A stretch of DNA of 64,000 nt from Halobacillus shinanisalinarum (GTDB lineage: Bacteria; Bacillota; Bacilli; Bacillales; Halobacillaceae), in the NCBI RefSeq assembly GCF_022919835.1, contig NZ_CP095074.1, forward strand, positions 1,240,001 through 1,304,000, written 5' to 3'. Shown here piece by piece: positions 1 to 8,279 of the stretch. The notes under the pieces are model-generated. The model made no database searches, had not been told where the DNA came from, and saw nothing but the letters and a program-made list of their open reading frames with translations. Made by a program: the position numbers and the translations under genes. Numbering within the stretch: the stretch's first letter is position 1; every line of letters starts with the position of its first letter.

Positions 1-1565
1 GCTACTATAATCACATCTTCCTCTTTAAAATACGTGCCCAAAAAAGTTTTTAACACCTTCGATCGCGTTAGTGGTCCCTATTTGAATAATATCTCCTAAT
101 GAATCAAACTCCCCATCACCATCTATATCTAATGGTTTAACCTCACTTAACACATAAGATACACCCATACCAACAATGAAACCAGCTGCCACTCCAACAG
201 GACCTGCCCAAGCACCTGCATATGCACCAATTTGCCCCCAAGATACGCTGATGATGCTATTGAAACAACACCGACTGTTGTACTACTAACCACATTTCCC
301 GCTATTTGACTTCCTGATTGATTATGGTTAAAACCATAGGTGACATCGGAAATTGCAGAAAGTCCTATTCCTAGATAACCAACCTTTCCAGCAACACCTT
401 TAAAACTGTTTTTAAAACTACTTTTACCGTCAACTAAATTACGAACATCCGCTACCTTACCTTGATTAGTGTTATACCCTGTGTAAGTATTTTTCTTAAC
501 TCCAAATAATTCAGGTTTTGTAAGTCTAAGTCTAAATCTTTGCTCACCTTGCGCAGTAAAGTATGTCTCTTTTCTAACGCTACCTCCCAAAGCCTTGATT
601 TTCGCATGTTTAGCGGCTTGAGAAGCACCATAAATATTTTGCATTAAAGTACTACCAGATTTGACCGGTCTGCCAGCAACCAATCCTAAAGTCTCTAATC
701 CATTACCTAACATCGGTTCTGAACTCTTTCTATATTCCTCTGGTACAGATGCTTGTGGGTTAGATACCGTTAAATTGTTTTTTACTCTTTGCATAGTGGC
801 AAGTGCTCCGAATTTAGCTGAATCTACCATTGCACTATCTATGCTACGATGATTACCACCCATTGTCGAATTAATTGGTGCTGATAATATTTCTCCTTCT
901 ATAATCATATCCCTTAAGGAATCTGTTTTCAGGTAATAGTCTGTTACTTCATTAATTTCTTGACTGTTTAGGAATATTCCACTCTTAGACCACCCTTGAA
1001 TTTTACTAACAAGATGCCGAACCCCTTGTAACTCATTGGCAGGTTCATCAAGTTTCGAAGTATTTTCTTCATCTACAGTCTTTAAATCTTCAATCGTTTT
1101 TTGATTATGGCTCCTTGCACCGTCTACCTGTGAATCGAATTGAGATGTAGAGACTGGCGAACCACCAATCAAATCACTGATTCCCATGAATCGATCATTT
1201 ATAGTACCGACAGAGTCTTGAGTCACCTGAACAGCCCTATCGAGGCCATTTTTTACTTCTGTTGTAATAAAATCTTCTCTTACCACACCATCTTCTGTCT
1301 CGTAATTTCTAACATTCATTTGTATGTCTTTTAAACTTTTTATATATTGATCTAAGAATTGATTGAGAAGCAGAAGGACTGGGATATGTAGAACTTTGAA
1401 GTACTCTTTGATTGCGGCCCCGCCTTCTCCTTTTAATGCATCATCTAAATCTATCACCTTGTGCATTGAATCACGTAGGGATAGAAGTTGTTCTTGTTCT
1501 TGTTCTTTTTTTCTAATCGATTGCTCGATACCGGTTAGAACTTCCGAAGCCTTTAATACTTTCAT
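1..1565 (-). pseudogene. LXG-domain polymorphic toxin (YwqJ-like), frameshifted and cut by window edge
   Basis: The N-terminal ~230 residues are helical and resemble the LXG domain of type VII (Yuk/Ess) secreted toxins. The middle carries the usual pretoxin region, and the toxic C-terminus lies beyond position 1. The start ATG overlaps the preceding gene's stop by 4 bp. The frame is lost near 236-240, where a run of five C (plus strand) seems one base short: the frame-corrected protein continues AYAGAWAGPVGVAAG and DIDGDGEFDSLGD, typical of LXG proteins. A second indel of opposite sign at the A6 run (38-43) restores the frame, giving GTYFKEEDVIIV at the edge. Two compensating homopolymer indels suggest sequencing error, but decay cannot be excluded. 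The toxin activity and immunity gene are not visible. Confidence 0.75.
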
Positions 1566-1846
1566 CGTCCGGACCCCTTACTAATATTGCTCCCGATGGC
1601 CTCCTCTATTTGAATGAATGATTCAATATTTGACCATGCATCACTCTCTGCTTTTAACAGGACATCCTTGTAATCACGTATTGTTTGAGAGTAGGTGCTT
1701 TCAATCTCTTCTATTTTTTGAATAAAATCGAGTGTTGATTGGTTAAATTCTAGATTTGGTTTCGTGGTATCTAAGTCATTCGTGTTTGATTTAAAATCGT
1801 TAAAGACCGGCTCAGCAACGCTGCGGTTGATCTTTATTTCCGCCAT
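1562..1846 (-). CDS. DUF5344 / YwqI-YxiC family LXG partner protein
   Basis: A small (~94 aa) acidic, fully helical protein of the size and position of B. subtilis YwqI. Such proteins are WXG100-like partners encoded just before LXG toxins and are thought to bind the LXG domain for type VII export. It starts MAEIKINRSV. The second of two adjacent ATGs is preferred because GGGGTGA lies at a usable distance from it (the first would be at 1849). The stop overlaps the toxin start (ATGA), indicating translational coupling. Function is inferred from locus order ywqH-ywqI-LXG. Confidence 0.75.
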   Translation of the reverse strand: MAEIKINRSVAEPVFNDFKSNTNDLDTTKPNLEFNQSTLDFIQKIEEIESTYSQTIRDYKDVLLKAESDAWSNIESFIQIEEAIGSNISKGSGR

Positions 1847-1858
1847 CATATCACCCCG

Positions 1859-2245
1859 CTATTTAGTTTTTAATTGGTCTATAGTTTCGTTTTTTGACAC
1901 TATGCTAGTTGAAATCCCATTATTAGCATGCTCTAACTGTGTAATTTTCCCTTCGATATCTTCGAGCAAAGCTTCTACCTGTTGTGTAATAATAGTTACA
2001 TAGGATTGCTCTATATTTTCACGTATGTTTAGAAATTCAGTAGCATGTTTCCCTGCCCAAAGAGAATGAGATAGATCTGGTTCAGATAGGAGTCTTTTCT
2101 GTGCTGAGAGTTCTCCCTGTTCATTTGATATTTCACTTTTTGCAAGACGCAAGCGCTGTAATTTTTCCTGATTATCATGCAAATTATTACGAAGCAAGGA
2201 GATATCATTATACAAACTCATAACCCTTATTTCATTTTCTGACAA
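1859..2245 (-). CDS. DUF5082 / YwqH-like LXG locus protein
   Basis: A ~128 aa predicted coiled-coil protein rich in Glu, Lys and Gln, matching the DUF5082 (YwqH) proteins that open LXG toxin loci. A TTG start at 2245 is chosen because AGAGGTG lies 6 nt upstream; a GTG at 2254 is an alternative but overlaps that ribosome binding site. It lies 12 bp upstream of the DUF5344 gene in the same direction. Likely role: adaptor or chaperone for toxin export by a type VII system, whose secretion genes are not in this window. Confidence 0.75.
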   Translation of the reverse strand: MSENEIRVMSLYNDISLLRNNLHDNQEKLQRLRLAKSEISNEQGELSAQKRLLSEPDLSHSLWAGKHATEFLNIRENIEQSYVTIITQQVEALLEDIEGKITQLEHANNGISTSIVSKNETIDQLKTK

Positions 2246-2532
2246 TTCGTTCACCTCTTTTTTATTGATACCCTAGAGAAGATTATATGCACATGTTGCT
2301 TATTAAGTTGGAAATTCTTATACTGCTGAATATGTACACTTTCTCTTTTATCTTCCCTAAGGTAACATCCAACACTTTCATGTGGACCAACCCTTTTCCA
2401 TATTATTAACATTTAGTATATAGAAAATTGGCTTATAAAGAAATACGTTGATGCTCTTTCCTTTAGAAACAACATGGTTATTTTCGAGGGGTACGGCGGA
2501 TCAATCCTTTATTACAGGGGGGGCAAATAGAA

Positions 2533-2570
2533 AGCCCACAACTTAACAGTTCACGCTTAAGTAATGGGCT
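2533..2570 (-). terminator. stem-loop, possible terminator
   Basis: AGCCCA and TGGGCT arms enclose a second pair, ACTTAA and TTAAGT. On the minus strand the stem is followed by a weak T-rich stretch. It sits downstream of the small minus-strand reading frame at 2663-2803. Between this stem and the ywqH-like gene (about 2260-2530) I see no gene. Confidence 0.35.
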
Positions 2571-2662
2571 ATAAGAAACGTTCTCTTTTATAGACAAGAC
2601 GACTTCAATATTATCGTTAACATGATCATCTGTACAGTGACTATCGTTATTGTTGATTCTTT

Positions 2663-2803
2663 TTATCGATCGTTTCCTTCCTCTACATAATCACTCCATT
2701 CATCATTGCCATTATCAACACTTTCGCCCCATAAGTCATTACCTGTATCAACTGAATAGCTGAAAACCTCTCCAGAGTAATCCCCTTCACCAGCCCAGCA
2801 CAT
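2663..2803 (-). other. short reading frame, possible 3' remnant of a lost gene
   Basis: A 46-codon minus-strand frame encodes an acidic, aromatic-rich peptide (GEGDYSGEVFSYSVD, then GNDEWSDYVEEGNDR) with natural-looking composition. No ribosome binding site precedes its ATG, and the frame closes just upstream. It may be the tail of a deleted gene of the LXG locus or a chance frame. I do not recognise the family. Confidence 0.2.
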
Positions 2804-2814
2804 TCATCAACAAT

Positions 2815-2843
2815 TTGTCACATTTTTTTCAATGATCTATAAT
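2815..2843 (+). promoter_or_regulatory. sigma-A promoter for the pxp operon
   Basis: TTGTCA (-35) and TATAAT (-10) are separated by exactly 17 bp and lie about 50 bp upstream of the pxpB start. One mismatch to the -35 consensus and a perfect -10. Confidence 0.75.
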
Positions 2844-2894
2844 TAAATTATCTTTCAGAAAAATTAAACAACCTAACCGATTTGAGGTGAAACA

Positions 2895-3608
2895 GTGAAT
2901 TACTCCTTATCCCCCCTTGGTGATCAGGCCATTGTTATTACTGTTAGTGATGAAATTAATGAAGATGCACAAAATAAAGTCCGTATCCTTTCCCATTTGT
3001 TCGATCAAGAAAAGCCTGATTGGATGGTTGAATACATACCCGCATTTACGACGGTCACACTTTTTTATAATCCTCTTCAACTAGCTAGCGATGGTGTAGC
3101 ACCTTACTCAGAAGTGAAGAAGAAGGTTGAATCCCTGCTCTCAACTGTGAAAGCAGGTGAAGCTGAGTCAGCTAGAACCATTGAGATTCCTGTTTGTTAC
3201 GGTGGTGAGTTTGGTCCTGATTTAGAATTCGTAGCCGAGCATAATAACCTTTCAACAAAAGAAGTGATTGACATTCACAGCAGTGGTGAGTACACCGTCT
3301 ATATGATTGGTTTCGCGCCTGGCTTCCCTTTTATAGGTGGAATGTCTGAGAAAATTGCTGCACCGAGAAGAGACTCACCTAGGCTCGCCATTCCTGAACG
3401 AACGGTTGGAATTGCTGGGATGCAGACTGGTGTCTACCCTATTGAAACACCTGGGGGCTGGCAATTGATTGGCCGAACGCCGATGAGATTATTCACTCCC
3501 GAACAAGAGACCCCAAGTTTACTGCGTGCTGGGGATTTGATTACTTTTAAAGAAATTAGTGAAGAAGAGTACCACAACTGGGAGGGCCCTATTGATGAAA
3601 ATAATTAA
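2895..3608 (+). CDS. pxpB: 5-oxoprolinase subunit PxpB (KipI family)
   Basis: This 237-aa protein matches the KipI/PxpB family (carboxyltransferase domain subdomain C/D). Family motifs include YMIGFAPGFPFIGG, the P-R stretch with RLAIPERTVGIAG, and the C-terminal GGWQLIGRTPMRLF. With PxpC and PxpA it forms the ATP-dependent 5-oxoprolinase that opens 5-oxo-L-proline to L-glutamate. The B. subtilis homologue KipI was first described as an inhibitor of the sporulation kinase KinA. The GTG start follows GAGGTGA closely. It overlaps pxpC by 14 bp and is first in the operon. Confidence 0.93.
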   Translation: MNYSLSPLGDQAIVITVSDEINEDAQNKVRILSHLFDQEKPDWMVEYIPAFTTVTLFYNPLQLASDGVAPYSEVKKKVESLLSTVKAGEAESARTIEIPVCYGGEFGPDLEFVAEHNNLSTKEVIDIHSSGEYTVYMIGFAPGFPFIGGMSEKIAAPRRDSPRLAIPERTVGIAGMQTGVYPIETPGGWQLIGRTPMRLFTPEQETPSLLRAGDLITFKEISEEEYHNWEGPIDENN

Positions 3609-4602
3609 GGAAGGATTGCTGACAAGTGTGCAAGACTTAGGCCGGACAGGCTATCAGAAATATGGTGTGATTGTAAGTGGCAGTATGGATCCATATGCCC
3701 ATCGAATGGCTAACTTACTAGTTGGAAACGATGAAGCCGAGGCTACGCTTGAGGCCACGCTGCTTGGTCCTGCTATCGAATGTCAAGACGATGTCCTCCT
3801 ATCCATTTGTGGCGGGAACCTTTCTCCAACAATTAACGGGGAAAAAGTACACATGTGGAGAGCAATTTATGTAAAGGCAGGTTCTATTTTAAAATTTGGT
3901 AAAAGTCAGTCAGGGTGCAGAGCGTATATCGCGGTAGCCGGCGGCATGGATATACCAAATGTTATGGACAGTCAGTCTACCTATATAAGGGCAAAAATCG
4001 GAGGTTATCAAGGACGGGCAGTAAAATCCGGTGATGAGATTGCGATTCGGCCACCAGATCATCAGCAAAAAAGCAAACTGGCCCATATGCGTAAACAAAT
4101 GCAAAACGGCCATTTTTATGAAACGGATTGGACACCGTCGGCCGATATGATCCCTGAATATTCTTCCCAGCCGCTGATCCAACTAATCAAAGGACCCCAA
4201 TATTCGCTCTTTAATGAAGAGAGTCAGCGGAATATTTATGAAGAACCTTTCTCTATCTCCTCCCAATCAGATCGAATGGGCTATCGTTTGAATGGAACTG
4301 CCCTCTCATTACAAGATCCTAAAGAGCTCATTTCGGAAGCTGTGGCCTTTGGTTCGATCCAAGTTCCACCTGACGGAAATCCAATTATCCTGATGGCAGA
4401 TCGGCAGACGACAGGTGGTTACCCAAAAATTGGACAGATTGCTTCCGTTGATTTACCTCTTGTAAGTCAGCTCAAACCAGGTGATCAAATCACCTTCAAA
4501 GAGGTAACACTGGAAGATGCTCAAAAAGCTTTAATCCATCAAGAAAAGGCGATTCAACTCTTAAAGAGATCGATTACATTAAAAGAACAGGAGGAAGTCT
4601 AA
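3595..4602 (+). CDS. pxpC: 5-oxoprolinase subunit PxpC (KipA family)
   Basis: A 335-aa biotin-dependent carboxyltransferase-like protein of the KipA/PxpC family. It begins MKIIKEGLLTSVQDLGR, the usual family N-terminus, so the ATG at 3595 (GGGAGGG upstream) is chosen over one at 3559. The motif SDRMGYRLNG and the C-terminal QTTGGYPKIGQIASVDLP are characteristic. It should form the catalytic complex with PxpB and PxpA. The start lies inside the end of pxpB, implying translational coupling. Confidence 0.93.
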   Translation: MKIIKEGLLTSVQDLGRTGYQKYGVIVSGSMDPYAHRMANLLVGNDEAEATLEATLLGPAIECQDDVLLSICGGNLSPTINGEKVHMWRAIYVKAGSILKFGKSQSGCRAYIAVAGGMDIPNVMDSQSTYIRAKIGGYQGRAVKSGDEIAIRPPDHQQKSKLAHMRKQMQNGHFYETDWTPSADMIPEYSSQPLIQLIKGPQYSLFNEESQRNIYEEPFSISSQSDRMGYRLNGTALSLQDPKELISEAVAFGSIQVPPDGNPIILMADRQTTGGYPKIGQIASVDLPLVSQLKPGDQITFKEVTLEDAQKALIHQEKAIQLLKRSITLKEQEEV

Positions 4603-5373
4603 ATGAGTTATCTAGTAGACATCAATTGTGATATGGGTGAAAGCTTCGGGGCCTACACAATGGGGCGTGACGAGGAAATCCTCGATTACGTGACCTCAGC
4701 AAACATTGCCTGTGGCTTTCACGCAGGTGACCCGTCAACAATGAGAAAAACAGTCAAGCTCGCTCTCGAGAAAAATGTAGGGATTGGGGTCCACCCGGGC
4801 CTTCAAGACTTAGCAGGTTTTGGCCGAAGAAATATAGCCATTTCGCCTAAGGAAGCCTATGATTTAGTCGTTTATCAAATCGGCGCCCTTTCCAGTTTTG
4901 TAAAAGCAGAAGGAGGTCGCATTCAGCACGTTAAACCACACGGAGCTTTATTCAATATGGCTGCTAAAGACGCTGAGCTATCTGAAGCCATCGCAGAAGC
5001 GGTCTATAACGTCGACCCAGGGATGATTCTATTCGGTTTATCTGGAAGCGAACTCGTTAAAGCAGGGAAAAAAGTTGGATTAAAAACAGCGAACGAAGTC
5101 TTCTCTGATCGAACGTATCAAATGGATGGGTCTCTTACGTCACGAACTGAGTCAAATGCCCTTATTACCAATCCGGAAGAAGCAATCAAACAAGTCATTC
5201 GTATGGTCAAAGAAAAACAAGTGATGAGTGTTCAAGGTTCAGACGTTACGATACAGGCCGATACGATTTGTATCCACGGTGACGGTGTGACCGCGCTCGA
5301 CTTCGCTAAAAATATATCAGCAACGCTTAAAGAAGCCGATATTGCAGTTGAAAAAATCCAAGATATACTATAA
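4603..5373 (+). CDS. pxpA: 5-oxoprolinase subunit PxpA (LamB/YcsF family)
   Basis: A 256-aa LamB/YcsF protein. The N-terminal [43 protein letters not shown] and [11 protein letters not shown] motifs are diagnostic. The acidic and histidine residues in these motifs line the active site. It completes the 5-oxoprolinase complex. It starts one base after the pxpC stop, with AGGAGG inside the end of pxpC. Confidence 0.94.
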   Translation: MSYLVDINCDMGESFGAYTMGRDEEILDYVTSANIACGFHAGDPSTMRKTVKLALEKNVGIGVHPGLQDLAGFGRRNIAISPKEAYDLVVYQIGALSSFVKAEGGRIQHVKPHGALFNMAAKDAELSEAIAEAVYNVDPGMILFGLSGSELVKAGKKVGLKTANEVFSDRTYQMDGSLTSRTESNALITNPEEAIKQVIRMVKEKQVMSVQGSDVTIQADTICIHGDGVTALDFAKNISATLKEADIAVEKIQDIL

Positions 5374-5396
5374 CACCAAAGAAGGAGTACAATCCG

Positions 5397-6584
5397 ATGA
5401 AAACGACCAACCGCAGTATTTTGATTGGTGCCGCTTTCTTAATGGCTACTTCAGCCATAGGACCAGGTTTCTTAACACAAACGACTGTATTTACTGAAAC
5501 GCTCGCAGCGAGTTTTGGATTTGTTATTCTCATTTCAATTATTATTGATATCGGAGCACAAATGAACATATGGCGGATTATTGCCGTCAGTGAAAAACGA
5601 GCCCAAGATATCGCAAATGACGTCCTCCCGGGATTAGGGTATTTCCTCGCCGCCCTAGTCGTCGCCGGCGGACTCGCTTTTAATATTGGAAACATCGCCG
5701 GTGCGGGATTAGGAACAAATGTTTTGCTCGGCATAGATCCTAAACTGGGAGCGATTCTAAGCGGTGTACTTGCTATTGGAATTTTCACAGTGAAAGAAGC
5801 GGGGCGTGTGATGGACCGTTTTACACAGCTTCTCGGATTTGTCATGATTGCTCTTACCATTTATGTGATGTTCACGGCCCAGCCCCCTATAGGTGAAGCA
5901 GTTGCCAAAACATTCGTGCCCGATACGATTGACTTTTTAGCTATTGTTACGTTAGTCGGCGGAACAGTTGGCGGCTACATCACTTTTGCCGGCGGGCATC
6001 GTTTGATCGATGCTGGGTTGAAAGGGAAAGCAGCCCTTCCAGAAGTGACCAAAAGCTCTGTTTACGCCATTGGGGTTGCTTCGATCATGAGAATCTTTCT
6101 ATTCTTAGCCGTTCTAGGTGTTGTATCCCAAGGCCTGCCTTTAGACGATGGCAATCCGCCTGCCTCCGTATTTCAGCACGCAGCTGGAAATATAGGGTAT
6201 AAAATCTTCGGTGTCGTCATGTGGGCGGCAGCTGTCACTTCTGTTGTAGGAGCTGCCTATACGTCCGTTTCATTCCTAAGATCGTTCAGTCCAGTATTAG
6301 AAAAATACCACAGATGGCTGACAATCAGTTTTATCACGATCTCTACCCTTGTTTTCGTGTTTGTCGGTCAGCCTGTAAGTATTCTAGTATTAGTTGGTTC
6401 AGTAAACGGATTAATTTTACCAATAGCTTTAGGTGTGATGCTTATTGCTGCACATAAAACAAAAATTGTGGGGGACTACCGACATCCAGCTTGGATGACA
6501 ATATTTGGAGCAATCATCGTTGTCGCGATGGCCTACATGGGTGCTCTTACCCTCATTAATGGCATTCCGCAATTATTCAGTTAA
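5397..6584 (+). CDS. NRAMP-related permease, YcsG-like
   Basis: A 395-aa integral membrane protein with about eleven predicted helices in the NRAMP/APC fold, like B. subtilis YcsG. The TM1 metal-binding motif DPGN of true Mn/Fe transporters is replaced by SAIGPGFL, and the TM6 MPH motif by a TFAGGHR region. Divalent-metal transport is therefore unlikely. As last gene of the pxp operon (23 bp after pxpA, GAAGGAG upstream) it may import 5-oxoproline or a related compound; this is inference from context. Confidence 0.85.
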   Translation: MKTTNRSILIGAAFLMATSAIGPGFLTQTTVFTETLAASFGFVILISIIIDIGAQMNIWRIIAVSEKRAQDIANDVLPGLGYFLAALVVAGGLAFNIGNIAGAGLGTNVLLGIDPKLGAILSGVLAIGIFTVKEAGRVMDRFTQLLGFVMIALTIYVMFTAQPPIGEAVAKTFVPDTIDFLAIVTLVGGTVGGYITFAGGHRLIDAGLKGKAALPEVTKSSVYAIGVASIMRIFLFLAVLGVVSQGLPLDDGNPPASVFQHAAGNIGYKIFGVVMWAAAVTSVVGAAYTSVSFLRSFSPVLEKYHRWLTISFITISTLVFVFVGQPVSILVLVGSVNGLILPIALGVMLIAAHKTKIVGDYRHPAWMTIFGAIIVVAMAYMGALTLINGIPQLFS

Positions 6585-6589
6585 ATACA

Positions 6590-6632
6590 AAAAGAAGTCA
6601 ACAGAACGAACACGTCTGTTGACTTCTTTTTT
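6590..6632. terminator. bidirectional terminator
   Basis: A perfect stem (AAGAAGTCAACAGA with TCTGTTGACTTCTT) flanked by A and T runs lies between the converging permease and ycsI-like genes and can stop transcription from both sides. Confidence 0.9.
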
Positions 6633-6638
6633 ATTAGA

Positions 6639-7397
6639 TTACTGTTCTTCCAGTTGGTCAGTAATTAGCATGTGTCCAGGCGCATGGGCAATCATGATTG
6701 ATGGTTTGACATTGAGTCCTACATTTTGCGGTGTTACACCACAGGCCCAAAAGACAGGGGTTCTTTCATTTTCATCAAACGAAACACTTTCCCCATAATC
6801 AGGCTTCTGGATATCAGCAATGCCAATTTCTTCAGGGTGACCGATATGGACAGGTCCACCATGAGAGGTCTCAAACTTCTCAGTAATTTGAACCGCTTTT
6901 TCGATTTCATCCTCTTTCAAAGCACGCATGCTAACAACCATGTTCCCCTCAAAGCGGCCTGCTTTCTCACAAGGAATAGTTGTTTTGAACATTGGAACGA
7001 CCCTGTTTTGTTCCTGATGAAGGAGCCCGATCCCCTCCCCTATCAAGGACTTTTCAAATGTAAAGCTGCAGCCAATGAGAAACGTAACAAAATCGTCCCT
7101 CCACTCATCTGTAATATCAACGACTTCTTTTTCTAGTTTCCCCTTACGATAAATTCGATATTTCGGTAAATCGGTTCGTATATCAGCGTCAGCTATACGA
7201 GGTTGAGTCACCCCTTCTTCCAGCACATCTACTATAGGGCATGACCTAGGGTTCCGCAGGCAAAACAGGAGAAATTCAAAGGCATACTCTTTCGGCAAAA
7301 TGATCATGTTAGCTTGTAAATAGTTGTCACACATTCCGGACGTCGTGCCCGTGTATTGGTTTGAACGAAATTTTTCACGTTGCTGTTTCGGTTTCAT
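6639..7397 (-). CDS. putative hydro-lyase / D-glutamate cyclase-like protein (DUF1445, YcsI family)
   Basis: A ~252-aa member of the DUF1445 family, seen from GCSFTFEKSLIGEGI, HIGHPEEIGI, ACGVTPQNV and the C-terminal HAPGHMLITD. The animal homologue is a D-glutamate cyclase that makes 5-oxo-D-proline, which fits its place beside a 5-oxoprolinase operon; the bacterial activity is less certain. The second ATG is chosen because GGAGG lies 8 nt before it. In B. subtilis ycsI is in the same operon as ycsF-ycsG-kipI-kipA; here it is convergent. Confidence 0.88.
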   Translation of the reverse strand: MKPKQQREKFRSNQYTGTTSGMCDNYLQANMIILPKEYAFEFLLFCLRNPRSCPIVDVLEEGVTQPRIADADIRTDLPKYRIYRKGKLEKEVVDITDEWRDDFVTFLIGCSFTFEKSLIGEGIGLLHQEQNRVVPMFKTTIPCEKAGRFEGNMVVSMRALKEDEIEKAVQITEKFETSHGGPVHIGHPEEIGIADIQKPDYGESVSFDENERTPVFWACGVTPQNVGLNVKPSIMIAHAPGHMLITDQLEEQ

Positions 7398-7540
7398 ATA
7401 TATCGCCTCCATCTACTTTGATCTTCACTGAACCGTACTTCACATGATTATATTTAAAATTTACTTCATTATAAAAGAAGATTGCCATAACTTAAATTAC
7501 AAACCCTCAATTTTGTGTCTTGAAAGCAGTTTCTTACAAT

Positions 7541-7640
7541 TTGGGAAGAATCGCAGTGAGTTTGGGTAGAATCATTGCAAGTTAAGTAAGAATCCTCGTG
7601 ATTTTCGGTAGAATCATTGTTATTTTAGTAAGAATAGGAA
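7541..7640. repeat. degenerate 21-bp-period tandem repeat (5 units)
   Basis: The hexamer AGAATC (last copy AGAATA) occurs at 7547, 7568, 7589, 7610 and 7631, exactly 21 bp apart, each preceded by a G/T-rich stretch ending GGTA, GTA or GGA. Consensus about TTTNGGTAGAATCATTG. A related copy is at 55841-55910. The units are too alike and too short to be CRISPR. Function unknown. Confidence 0.75.
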
Positions 7641-7760
7641 TCCTTTCAGTTTTGGATGGCTCCATTCCCGAATCATACAAGGAGGATGGACACGCATTAG
7701 TACTGAAATATTGAAAACACAACCGCGATCCGTTACAATTTAGTTAGATAAAACCTATAA

Positions 7761-7878
7761 TAAAAAGAGACCGAGTGCGCTAACACCCGGTCGAAGCAAC
7801 TACACGCCGCATGAGCAGCGGCTGACAAAGTAAGATTACTCTAAAAGAAATAGTCACCTCACTTTGCTGAGCAGGTGG
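7761..7878 (-). ncRNA. structured 3' region / antitoxin RNA region of type I toxin locus
   Basis: Three hairpins follow the toxin frame on the minus strand: a long AGAAATAG...CTATTTCT stem at 7848-7888 that includes the toxin stop, a GCCGC-GCGGC stem near 7805-7822, and GACCGGGTG...CACTCGGTC (7769-7792) followed by TCTTTTT. This order resembles what I recall downstream of holin-like toxins in Bacillales, where an antisense or downstream RNA acts as antitoxin. Exact RNA ends cannot be seen. Confidence 0.45.
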
Positions 7879-7985
7879 CTATTTCTTTTTGTTTAGATAG
7901 ACGACAATGGTCACAATTAATGTCAATACCGCGGTTAGCACTAAGCTAATTGCGCGATTAGACTGAATGCTTCATATGCCGTCAT
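7879..7985 (-). pseudogene. putative holin-like toxin (type I TA), 1-bp frameshift
   Basis: With one base added near 7947-7951 the frame reads MTAYEAFSLIAQLA, then LVLTAVLTLIVTIVVYLNKK: a 35-aa single-pass membrane peptide of the holin-like toxin family (type I toxin-antitoxin). A strong AGGGGGAGG precedes the ATG. As given, the frame breaks after AQLA at a TT that was probably TTT. It may be an inactivated toxin or a sequencing error. The conserved hairpins downstream support the identification. Confidence 0.65.
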
Positions 7986-8238
7986 AAGCCTCCCCCTTTC
8001 TTGCGGGGAATCAGCCGCCACCTTGCCTATATAGTTGCTATTACGATTTTATATCAGATTATATAAAAGACTATTAGAGGTTGTTCAAAAAGTCACTATT
8101 ATCAAAGTGACTACCATCCTTTACTCTTACATCTTTATGCACTTCTAATTTTCACTATAATAAAATTTGAGTTTTAACCTCGAATAACCTGATTACTATC
8201 TTTTGTCATCGCCTATTTTATCAGAATCAAATAGGACA

Positions 8239-8275
8239 CTAAAATGAAGGCCAGGGGTATGCTCCCTGGCCTTCA
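8239..8275 (-). terminator. terminator after the alpha-mannosidase gene
   Basis: A 12-bp perfect stem (TGAAGGCCAGGG with CCCTGGCCTTCA) followed on the minus strand by TTTTAG, just past the GH38 stop. Between it and the toxin locus (7986-8238) only a GTTCAAAAAGTCAC motif near 8085, also found at 37739, stands out. Confidence 0.8.
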
Positions 8276-8279
8276 CTTC

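Noticed and set aside
2533..2570. Riboswitch upstream of the pxp operon
   Set aside because: The stem-loop is ~280 bp before the mapped-looking promoter at 2815, so it is not in the operon leader, and no riboswitch motif is recognisable.
5327..5860. Long minus-strand frame opposite the pxpA/permease junction
   Set aside because: Antisense to a well supported membrane protein gene, with no ribosome binding site and low-complexity product.
6505..6798. Plus-strand frame spanning the permease end, terminator and ycsI-like gene
   Set aside because: It crosses a strong bidirectional terminator and overlaps two conserved genes in other frames.
7541..7640. Possible CRISPR array from the regularly spaced AGAATC motifs
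   Set aside because: The conserved part is under 12 bp, the 21-bp period leaves no room for spacers, and no cas gene is present.
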